The notes under the pieces are model-generated. The model saw only the letters and a list, made by a program, of their open reading frames with translations, was not told the DNA's origin and ran no database searches. From assembly GCA_965221605.1 (NCBI GenBank), contig CBDCSK010000001.1, positions 1-64,000 on the forward strand: DNA of 64,000 nucleotides, written 5' to 3'. Position 1 is the first letter of the stretch, and each line of letters starts with the position of its first letter. This DNA is from Aldehydirespirator sp965221605 (GTDB taxonomy: Bacteria > Actinomycetota > Acidimicrobiia > Acidimicrobiales > Aldehydirespiratoraceae). The translations under genes and the position numbers were made by a program. Below, in pieces: positions 7,875 through 14,945 of the stretch.

Positions 7875-8398
7875 CGCAACTCGTTGACGACAGGGTCCTC
7901 GCCGGGCTGCTCCGAGGCGATGCCCCGCCCCAGCCGGGCGAGCCCGTCTACACCACTGGCTGCTGGTACGTGAGGCTGTGCCAGGCGGCCCTGAGCGCCA
8001 CCGAGCGGACCGGAGCGCTTTCGGCACTGTTCGCCGACCAGTCGCCGGAGTGGAGGAGTCGGGCCCTGGCCAAGCTGCTGGAGCTGCCGGAGGACATCGG
8101 ACTGGAGAGCCTCCGCACCCTCGCGCCCCTCATCGGCCGGCTTCGTCGCCGCCACCAGCTCAATCTTCTGGGCATCGAGGCGCTGGCGGCCGCGATCCAC
8201 CTTCAGGCGAGTGTGTACCTGTCGGTGGCCTCCCCGCGCCTGGAGGCGGCGCTGCGGACGGAGGGCCTGTCTGTCGAAGTCGTCCCGGAGTCGACCCGCC
8301 GCCTGGGCAATGCCGCCTTGCTGAGCAGCCTTCCCGACCTCGATGCGCCGGGCTCGGAGGTGCTGACCGCCTTGGACGAGGCTCGTTCCGAGAGGTGA
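7871..8398 (+). CDS. Putative PIN-like toxin partner of AbrB antitoxin
   Basis: A 175-residue protein from a GTG overlapping the antitoxin stop. It is weakly PIN-like: an early Asp pair (LVDDRVLAGLL), a Trp/Tyr-rich strand (YTTGCWYVRLCQAAL), and a C-terminal helix-strand unit (LNLLGIEALAAAIHLQASVYLSVASPRLEAAL) resembling the second half of PIN folds. The full acidic PIN catalytic set is not obvious, so ribonuclease activity is not established. Its stop overlaps the start of a vapC fragment (GTGA), giving three coupled reading frames. Confidence 0.5.
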   Translation: MTQLVDDRVLAGLLRGDAPPQPGEPVYTTGCWYVRLCQAALSATERTGALSALFADQSPEWRSRALAKLLELPEDIGLESLRTLAPLIGRLRRRHQLNLLGIEALAAAIHLQASVYLSVASPRLEAALRTEGLSVEVVPESTRRLGNAALLSSLPDLDAPGSEVLTALDEARSER

Positions 8399-8498
8399 TC
8401 GTCATTGACGCCTCGGCTGCGGTCCGGGCCTGCTGCACGACGACGCGGCCCGGCGCTACATGAGCACCGAGCGTCTGTCGGATCGCGGCTACCGGTGA
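8395..8498 (+). pseudogene. vapC (PIN toxin) 5' remnant, frameshifted and truncated
   Basis: From GTG 8395 the sequence reads VIVIDASAAVRA, the classical VapC N terminus with its first catalytic Asp. It then loses one base: restoring it gives LLHDDAARRYMSTERL in the next frame. Only about 35 codons remain of a normal 125-135, so this is an inactive stub. The 4-bp overlap with the preceding gene is retained. Confidence 0.65.
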
Positions 8499-8512
8499 CA
8501 CGGCGCGAGGGG

Positions 8513-8941
8513 TCAGGCAGCGGTGACGTCGATGACAAGTTGGCATCCGACCGCGTCGAGGGCTGCTTGCAGTTGGCCGATGCGAGATTGGCTGTCGGGG
8601 TCGGTCAGCTTCTGGATCGCCGACTGGCGGATGCCGAGCCGGCGGGCTAGCTCAGACTTGGTGATGTTCTGGGAACGCATGGCCGAGTAGAGGGCGAGCT
8701 TGGCGGTCATCATGGCCGGCACCGCAACAAGTTCTTGGTCGGGCGCGGCGGCGCCGGGATGGGGGATGTCTCGGTGGTCGTGGACGTATCCGGCAAGAGC
8801 CGCGCCGAGGGCATCTGCGGCGAGCCGCAGTGTTTCAGCGCGGTCCCGTCCGCCCGTGATGGCCTCGGGCACGTCGGGAAAGGTGACGACCAGTTCGCCG
8901 TCCTCGTCTGAGGCGATTTCACACGGGTACGCGTAGATCAC
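8513..8941 (-). CDS. hicB: HicB-family antitoxin with C-terminal HTH
   Basis: A 142-residue antitoxin. The N-terminal HicB fold reads YPCEIASDEDGELVVTFPDVPEAITGGRDRAE followed by LRLAADALGAALAGYV. The C-terminal Xre-like helix-turn-helix (ALYSAMRSQNITKSELARRLGIRQSAIQKL) would bind the operator. GTG at 8941 lies 3 nt after the hicA stop. Since the toxin gene upstream is cut by an IS element, hicB may now be expressed from the IS or not at all. Confidence 0.85.
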   Translation of the reverse strand: MIYAYPCEIASDEDGELVVTFPDVPEAITGGRDRAETLRLAADALGAALAGYVHDHRDIPHPGAAAPDQELVAVPAMMTAKLALYSAMRSQNITKSELARRLGIRQSAIQKLTDPDSQSRIGQLQAALDAVGCQLVIDVTAA

Positions 8942-8944
8942 GGA

Positions 8945-9145
8945 TCAGAACTCCTTGCCGTCGATGCCGAGTTGCCGCAGCATTGCTGCCAGCACGCCCT
9001 TCGGCAGTTCGCCGCGCTTCAGCGTAGTGAACCGGTCTCCGATGCACAGACGGGCATGGCTGCCCTTGCCGCGACGATGATCAAGACGGAACTCCTGGCC
9101 TGTCCTGAGTGCATAGCGCCTAGTACGCCCTGATGAATCGGTGCG
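8945..9145 (-). pseudogene. hicA: hicA toxin, 5' end interrupted by IS256 copy
   Basis: Too short to be listed by usual ORF cut-offs, but the minus strand clearly encodes the HicA (YcfA-like, dsRBD-fold) mRNA interferase core: FRLDHRRGKGSHARLCIGD with the catalytic His in GKGSH, then FTTLKRGELPKGVLAAMLRQLGI and a TGA at 8945. Upstream it runs into the IS element at 9146. Joining it across the IS to 10593 and beyond keeps the frame open through ANISTLRTDS, with an in-frame GTG at 10621, so the N terminus probably lies beyond the IS. The original start is uncertain. Confidence 0.72.
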
Positions 9146-10590
9146 GGTGGCGTCCCAGGTTTGGTGTAATAGCGGTTGGGGCGCAGGTTCCGGTGGTCAT
9201 GTTAGGCGGCGCGTGTGACGGTGCGGTCGGGCTGGTCGGTGTTGGTGCGGGCGGGTTGGTGGAGTTGGTGTCGGAGCTCGGTGAGCGTTCGGGCGATGGC
9301 GGGGGTGTAGGTGAGGCCGCGCCAGCCCGCTGAGGCCCGGTCGAGCACGGCCCATACCAGTGTGAGGCAGCTGGCTTCGCCGGGGAGCCGGCCGATGACT
9401 TTGACTCGTCGGCGGGTCTCGCCGAAGGTGCGCTCGATGAGGTTGGTGTGGCGGATCCTGCGGCGGTGTGCGGTGGGGAACCGCAGGTGCGCGGTGAGCG
9501 CGGCCCGGTCGGTGAGCAGGCACTTCACGGCGGCGGGGAACTCGCTTTGGTAGCGGCGCGCGAAGCCGTCGATGCCGGCTTGTGCCGCGCTCACGGCCCC
9601 CTGGCCGGGCTCGATGCCGTCGGACAGGTCGAAGATCGCCCAGAACGCCGTCTTGAGCTCGTCGCGGCGCCCGGCGGGGACCTTGGCCAACACGTTGCGG
9701 CAGCGGTGGATGAGGCACCGCTGGCGCAGCGAGGAGGCCATTCTGGTCTCGACGGCGCCGATGAGGCCCGCCGCGCCGTCTGAGACGACCAGCAGCGGCG
9801 GTCTGAGCCCCCGGTCGGTGAGGTCCTCGAGGAACCCGGCCCAGGCGTCATAGGACTCGTCGCCGCCGGGCTCCACGGCCAACAGCACCAGTGAGCCGAG
9901 GGTGGTGATGCCGTAGGCGACCAGCACCGGCTCGGCGCGTGATCCGTCGTGCATCTTGAAGTGGCTGCCGTCAACGAACAGGTAGTCCAGCTCGACGCCG
10001 CAGAGGTCTGAGCTGCGGAACCTGTCGAACTCCTCACGCAGCCGGGCGCAGATCCGGCTGGCGGTGGACTTCGACAGCGCGGCCTCAGGGCCCAGCGCCT
10101 CCGCCAACAAGGCCTCAATGTCGCGGTCAGACAGGCCCCGCACCCACGCCGAGATCACCAGCGCCTCCAGCGGCTCAGAGCGCACCACGCCCTTGCCCAG
10201 CAGCTGCGACGCGAACGCCTCGGCGGTGTTGCGCAGCTTCGGGCGGCGCAGCGCCACGGGCCCCGCGGTGGTCTTGACCGTCAGGTCGCCGTAGCCGTTG
10301 CGCTGACCGGCGCGCCCGCCGGCGGCACGCGAGTTCCAGTCGCGGCCCAGCCAGGCCGTGACCTCGTCCTCGAGGACCTGCTGCAACACAAGCCGCGCCG
10401 ACAGGCGCATCACCTCCTCAAGCACCTCGGCGATGCCGCGGCCCGAGCCGAACAGCTCGTCGATCTCGGCGCGGACAGCTTCTGTGGGCGATACTCGTGC
10501 AGGCACGGGCGTAGGTCTCCTTCTTGAGTCGACATCTCTCTGAAGGAACCTACGCCCCTGCTGCTATTACACCGGCGATGAGACGCCACC
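9146..10590 (-). mobile_element. IS256-family insertion sequence, copy 1 (1445 bp)
   Basis: Left end GGTGGCGTCC and right end GACGCCACC form terminal inverted repeats (GGTGGCGTC). The element is the same length as the copy at 13501-14945. Flanks share TCGGTGCG (9138-9145 and 10593-10600), an 8-bp direct repeat as expected for this family, but two extra G residues separate the right copy from the inverted repeat. It lies in the 5' part of hicA. Confidence 0.9.
9202..10506 (-). CDS. IS256-family (Mutator-type) transposase
   Basis: A 434-residue DDE transposase that mediates copy-out transposition of its own element. The catalytic triad is visible: Asp in DYLFVDGSHFK (about residue 178), Asp in LLVVSDGAAGLIGA (about 244) and Glu in NLIERTFGETRRR (about 355). 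N-terminal DNA-binding features include WLGRDWNSR and GQRNGYGDLTVKTTAGPVALRRPKLR. The start is GTG 10506. It is about 90% identical to the second copy by eye, with amino-acid changes scattered along the length, so the copies are not very recent duplicates. Confidence 0.95.
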   Translation of the reverse strand: MPARVSPTEAVRAEIDELFGSGRGIAEVLEEVMRLSARLVLQQVLEDEVTAWLGRDWNSRAAGGRAGQRNGYGDLTVKTTAGPVALRRPKLRNTAEAFASQLLGKGVVRSEPLEALVISAWVRGLSDRDIEALLAEALGPEAALSKSTASRICARLREEFDRFRSSDLCGVELDYLFVDGSHFKMHDGSRAEPVLVAYGITTLGSLVLLAVEPGGDESYDAWAGFLEDLTDRGLRPPLLVVSDGAAGLIGAVETRMASSLRQRCLIHRCRNVLAKVPAGRRDELKTAFWAIFDLSDGIEPGQGAVSAAQAGIDGFARRYQSEFPAAVKCLLTDRAALTAHLRFPTAHRRRIRHTNLIERTFGETRRRVKVIGRLPGEASCLTLVWAVLDRASAGWRGLTYTPAIARTLTELRHQLHQPARTNTDQPDRTVTRAA

Positions 10591-10718
10591 GGTCGGTGCG
10601 AAGCGTGCTGATGTTCGCCACAGGATTCAGGCCACAAGCGGGGTCCGTCGCGAAGCTCAGGGCCTTTCCCTATTCTGGTACTCTCCGTTCTTCGCCCAAG
10701 TCAAGGAGCGTCAGCAGG

Positions 10719-11873
10719 ATGCGCTTACGCCGACTCGTCCTCAAGAACTGGCGCAACTTCAAGTCTGTCGAGATTGATGTGCCCGACCGGCTGTTCATTG
10801 TCGGTCCAAATGCTTCGGGCAAGTCGAATCTTCTGGACGCACTGCGATTCCTACGCGACGTTGCTGCCGTCGGCGGCGGGCTTCAGCAGGCGGTGCGGCA
10901 GCGCGGCGGCCTCAGGCATGTTCGATGCTTGGCAGCGCGCAACTACAACAAGGGTCGGGTGGGTATGGAGGTCGGCCTGAAGGACTCCGATGGCGTGGAT
11001 TGGACCTACGAGCTCCATTTCACCGGCGAGCGTAGAGGCCTGCACCGGCCGGTCGTGGTGACCGAAACGGTCCATAGGGATGGCGACCTCGTTGTCGAGC
11101 GCCCTACTGAACTTGACCACGATGACCAGGAGTTGCTGACTCAGACGGCCTTGGAGCAGGTGCAGTCGAATCGCGAATTCCGGAGCATCGTCGAGTTCTT
11201 GACAGGGATCCGTTACCGCCACATCGTGCCGCAGTTGATTCGTGACCCGGAGCTCGGCCGGGATGATCCGGGCGATCCCTACGGGAGCGACTTCTTGGCG
11301 CAGATCGCTCGTACGCCGGAGCGAACAAGGACACGCCGACTCAAGATGGTGAACAGCGCCTTGCGAGCTGCGCTGCCCCAACTCAACGAGCTTGCCCTCA
11401 CCTGGGACGACATCGGAAGCCCGCACCTTGAGGCTCGCTACGCGCATTGGCGGACCACGGGTGCAATACAGGGAGAGCGCGACTTCTCTGACGGGACGTT
11501 GCGGCTCATCGCGCTGTTGTGGCATCTGGCTGAGAAGTCCACAAAGAGCAATCGCGTCCTGCTGCTTGAGGAACCCGAGCTATCGCTCCATCCGGCAGTG
11601 CTGAGGGAACTTCCGACCATCCTCAGCCGGGTCTCCAGCAGGAAGGGTCCTCAGATCATCCTCTCCACTCATTCCACCGAGATACTCGATGACGAGGGAC
11701 TTGGCCTTGACGAGGTCATTCTGCTTGAGCCGGGCGAGGAAGGCACGACAGTTCGGCCAGCCTCGGAAATCCCCGACATTGGCGGCTTGATCGGTGCGGG
11801 AGTGAACCTCGGTCAAGTCTTGGAGCCTCTGACGCGACCCGGCGAGGTAGCGGCGATATCAAGCTTCGGTTGA
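10719..11873 (+). CDS. AAA ATPase (RecF/OLD-like), probable defence component
   Basis: A 384-residue ABC-type ATPase of the AAA_21/AAA_15 group. Walker A is GPNASGKS at residues 29-36, the signature-like region is FSDGTLRLIALLWHLAE, Walker B is VLLLEEPELSLHP, and the switch His follows in IILSTHSTEI. The coiled-coil arms are short. I use ATG 10719, preceded by AAGGAGCG; a longer frame starting inside the IS is open but not similar. Its stop overlaps the ATG of a DUF4276 gene (TGATG). ATPase plus TOPRIM-like pairs of this layout are common in anti-phage islands (for example PARIS, OLD-based systems). The specific system is not identified. Confidence 0.8.
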   Translation: MRLRRLVLKNWRNFKSVEIDVPDRLFIVGPNASGKSNLLDALRFLRDVAAVGGGLQQAVRQRGGLRHVRCLAARNYNKGRVGMEVGLKDSDGVDWTYELHFTGERRGLHRPVVVTETVHRDGDLVVERPTELDHDDQELLTQTALEQVQSNREFRSIVEFLTGIRYRHIVPQLIRDPELGRDDPGDPYGSDFLAQIARTPERTRTRRLKMVNSALRAALPQLNELALTWDDIGSPHLEARYAHWRTTGAIQGERDFSDGTLRLIALLWHLAEKSTKSNRVLLLEEPELSLHPAVLRELPTILSRVSSRKGPQIILSTHSTEILDDEGLGLDEVILLEPGEEGTTVRPASEIPDIGGLIGAGVNLGQVLEPLTRPGEVAAISSFG

Positions 11874-12502
11874 TGCGCCCCGTCACCTGTGTTGTGGAGG
11901 GCTGGTCCGACGATCCTGTCGCCAGAAGGATGCTAGAAGCGGTAGGACTCACGCCTGGCGTCGTGATTGTCGAGGGGGGAAAGCCGAAACTCGATCCCAA
12001 ACTGCCGGACTACAACCGCACGGCGAGGCACATGCCATGGTTGATCGTGCGGGACCTCGATCACGATGACACGCGTGACTGCATCCCCGACTTGCGGCTC
12101 AAGCTGTTGGGCGGTGCGCCTAGTGCCGGCATGTGCTTCCGGTTGGCGGTTCGCGAGATGGAGGCATGGCTGATGGCGGATCGCCAGAACTTTGCGAGGT
12201 TCTTTGCGGTAGGACTCGAACTGATCCCAAGCAACCTGGAGGGACTCCAGGACCCGAAGCAGGCCTTGGTCAACCTGTGCAGGCATTCGAGGAAGCGCGA
12301 CACTCGGGAAGGTATGGTCCCGCGCCCCAGGAGCGGACGAGAAGTGGGACCCCGGTATGCATCGCTCGTGCGAGAGTTCGCGGGCGGCCTTTGGGATCCG
12401 CTGTCAGCCCGGACTCACTCGCGGAGCCTTGATCGGGCGCTCCGGTGTCTTGACCGGTTGCGGCAGCAGGAAGACTCAGGTGACTCAGTGGGTCCGGGCT
12501 AG
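11873..12502 (+). CDS. DUF4276 family (TOPRIM-like) protein
   Basis: A 209-residue protein coupled to the upstream ATPase by a 1-nt stop/start overlap (ATG 11873; a TTG one codon earlier is possible). Matching DUF4276, it has an N-terminal VEGWSDDPVARRML with the acidic TOPRIM-type Glu, then WLIVRDLDHDD (Asp-x-Asp), and REMEAWLMADRQNF, the family's EAWLLAD motif. These acidic clusters suggest a metal-dependent nuclease or nucleotidyl site (inference). Its 3' end overlaps the convergent helicase gene by 18 bp. Confidence 0.72.
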   Translation: MRPVTCVVEGWSDDPVARRMLEAVGLTPGVVIVEGGKPKLDPKLPDYNRTARHMPWLIVRDLDHDDTRDCIPDLRLKLLGGAPSAGMCFRLAVREMEAWLMADRQNFARFFAVGLELIPSNLEGLQDPKQALVNLCRHSRKRDTREGMVPRPRSGREVGPRYASLVREFAGGLWDPLSARTHSRSLDRALRCLDRLRQQEDSGDSVGPG

Positions 12503-13500
12503 CCAGCAGACGGCGTGTACGTCCTCGGGTGCGATCTCGGGGAGTGGGTCGGGCGGGACGTAGGGCTCCAAGCCGAGGGCGTTGATCACTCGAACGATCT
12601 CGCGTGCCTGTTCGGCCGGATCGTCGCTGGCAGACATGGCGGCGCGGATCGTGCGCACGGTGCGCTCGGGATAGGGAGCCGCGAGGCTGTCCATGGCGCG
12701 ATCTACCTGGTCCTGAGTCAACTCTGCGGGGGAGTGGGAACGCAGGATCTCGGAGGCGCGAGCCAGCGCAGGAGGGATCCTGGGCTCGAGATTGGCTTTG
12801 TCCGCCAAGTAGTTCCACTTCTCGACTATGTCATCCCGAGCGATCTGCCAGGCGTCGAAGGCTCCGAGATAGGTGTCGTCATCGAGCACTCGAGGAGTGT
12901 CGAACCCGTCGGATGGCCGGGCGCGGTCAAGGCATCCCAGCGTGTCGGCCACTACGAGGGGAGCGTCATCACCGTTGTCGCCCTCAGGGGTGCTCTGTTC
13001 TGATCCGCTGGCCACGGATCCCTGACCCACGTAGCGGAAGACCGCCCTGTCATGGTCTCCGACCCGGGCACAGAACACATAACCCGTTCTGTGGTCGGCC
13101 TGCGGGCTGACGGCCATGCCGGAGCCGGAGCCCCACGGGAGTTCCTCGATCCGGGCGCGCCATCCCTCTTCGATCGCCTTGCGCAGTTCCTGCCGGTACT
13201 CCTCGCCCGACAGGGCGCCCCGGGCGGTGCCGCCCCGCTCGAACAGGTCGGCTTCCTCGCGGCGGATTCGTTCGATCTCCTCGCGGGTCTCAGTGAACGT
13301 GACGTCCTGGCCGGGCTGGTCGGGAAGGACTTCGCCTACGCCGATGCTGGCGGCGGCCTGTCTGATCTTGTGGTGCAGCCGCTCCTCCAGGTTCAGCAGT
13401 TCATCGAGGCGGGTGTCGGGGAACACGCAGCGGATGAACACTTCCGAGTGGTGCGAGCCGATCCGGTCGATGCGCCCGTGTCGCTGCACCAGGCGCATGG
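12485..13500 (-). pseudogene. PLD-SNF2 helicase, C-terminal fragment
   Basis: C-terminal continuation of the helicase interrupted by IS256 copy 2. It resumes exactly at MRLVQRHGRIDRIGSHH, helicase motif VI (QRxGRxxR), then a long acidic C-terminal domain ending at TGA 12485. The last IS bases provide an ATG at 13555 that is in frame with it (IS-encoded leader of about 18 residues), so a truncated 356-residue product could still be made, without ATPase motifs I-V. Removing the IS and one TSD copy rejoins NPMR-LVQR seamlessly. Confidence 0.88.
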
Positions 13501-14945
13501 GGTGGCGTCCCAGATTGGGTGTAATAGCGGTTGGGGTGCAGGTTCCGGGGGTCATGTTAGGCGGCGATTGTGACGGTGCGGTCGGGCTGGTCGCTGACGG
13601 TGTGGGCGGGTTGGTGGAGCTGGTGGCGGAGCTCGGTGAGGCACCGGGCGATGGCGGGGGTGTAGGTGAGTCCGCGCCAGCCCGCTGAGGCCCGGTCGAG
13701 CACGGCCCAGACCAGTGTGAGGCAGCTGGCTTCGCCGGGGAGCCGGCCGATGACTTTGACTCTTCGGCGGGTCTCGCCGAAGGTGCGCTCGATCAGGTTG
13801 GTGTGGCGGATCCTGCGCCAGTGCTCGGCGGGGAACCGCAGGTGCGCGGTGAGCGCCTGTCGGTCGCTGAGCAGACAGCGCACGGCGGCGGGGAACTCGC
13901 TGTCGTAGCGGCGGGCGAAGCCGTCGATGCCGGCCTGGGCGTGCCGCACCGCCCCCTGGCCGGGCTCGATGTCGTCGGGCAGGTCGAACAACTCCCAGAA
14001 CGCGGCCTTGATCTCGTCGCGGCGCCCGGCGGGGACTTTGGCCACCACGTTGCGGCAGCGGTGGATGAGGCACCTCTGGCGCAGCGCGGAGGCCATGGTG
14101 GTCTCGATGGCGCCGATGAGGCCGGCCGCGCCGTCTGAGATGACCAGCAGCGGCGGCCTGAGGCCCCGGTGTGTGAGGTCGGCGAGGAAGCCGGCCCAGG
14201 CGTCATAGGACTCGTCGCCGCCGGGCTCGACGGCCAACAGCACCGGCCGACCCAGTGTGGTGATGCCGTAGGCGACCAGCACCGGCTCAGCCCGCGATCC
14301 GTCGTGCATCTTGAAGTGCGACCCGTCGAGGAACAGGTAGTCCAGCTCGACGTCGGAGAGGTCGCGGCCGCGGAACGTGTCGAACTCGTCCCGCAGCCGG
14401 GCGCAGACCCGGCTGGCGGTGGACTTCGACAGCGCGGCCTCAGGGCCCAGCGCCTCCGCCAACAGGGCCTCAATGTCGCGATCTGACAGGCCCCGCACCC
14501 ACGCCGAGATGACCAGCGCCTCCAGCGGCTCAGAGCGCACCACCCCCTTGCCCAGCAGCTGCGACGCGAACGCCTCGGTGGTGTTGCGCAGCTTCGGGCG
14601 CTTCAGCGCCACGGGCCCCGCGGTGGTCTTGACCGTCAGGTCGCCGTAGCCGTTGCGCTGCCCGGCGCGCTCTCCGCCGGCGCGGGAGTTCCAGCCCCGC
14701 CCCAGCCAGGAGGTGACCTCGTCCTCGAGGACCTGCTGCAACACAAGCCGCGCCGACAGGCGCATCACCTCCTCGAGGACCTCCGCGATGTCGCGGCCCG
14801 AGCCGAACAGCTCGTCGATCTCGGCGCGGACAGCTTCTGTGGGCGATACTCGTGTTGGCACGGGCGTAGGTCTCCTTCTTGAGTTGACAGGTTCTCGAAG
14901 GAACCTACGCCCCTGCTGCTATTACACCGGCGATGAGACGCCACC
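13501..14945 (-). mobile_element. IS256-family insertion sequence, copy 2 (1445 bp)
   Basis: Same inverted repeats (GGTGGCGTC) and length as copy 1. It is flanked by a perfect 8-bp target duplication GCGCATGG at 13493-13500 and 14946-14953. It is inserted in the PLD-SNF2 helicase gene at the Pro-Met-Arg codons before motif VI, in the same orientation as that gene. Confidence 0.97.
13557..14861 (-). CDS. IS256-family (Mutator-type) transposase
   Basis: A 434-residue DDE transposase, homologous over its whole length to the one at 9202-10506. Catalytic residues are in DYLFLDGSHFK, LLVISDGAAGLIGA and NLIERTFGETRRR. It starts at GTG 14861, 3' of the right terminal inverted repeat, and is intact, so the element may still be mobile. 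Confidence 0.95.
   Translation of the reverse strand: MPTRVSPTEAVRAEIDELFGSGRDIAEVLEEVMRLSARLVLQQVLEDEVTSWLGRGWNSRAGGERAGQRNGYGDLTVKTTAGPVALKRPKLRNTTEAFASQLLGKGVVRSEPLEALVISAWVRGLSDRDIEALLAEALGPEAALSKSTASRVCARLRDEFDTFRGRDLSDVELDYLFLDGSHFKMHDGSRAEPVLVAYGITTLGRPVLLAVEPGGDESYDAWAGFLADLTHRGLRPPLLVISDGAAGLIGAIETTMASALRQRCLIHRCRNVVAKVPAGRRDEIKAAFWELFDLPDDIEPGQGAVRHAQAGIDGFARRYDSEFPAAVRCLLSDRQALTAHLRFPAEHWRRIRHTNLIERTFGETRRRVKVIGRLPGEASCLTLVWAVLDRASAGWRGLTYTPAIARCLTELRHQLHQPAHTVSDQPDRTVTIAA

Noticed and set aside
11973..11980. Short G run in the DUF4276 gene as another phase-variable tract
   Set aside because: The reading frame is continuous on both sides and the run is only six G.
13501..13555. 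Start of a 356-codon frame within the IS as a genuine gene start
   Set aside because: It is a fortuitous in-frame ATG in the IS end; the homologous protein continues upstream across the element. Kept only as a possible truncated product.
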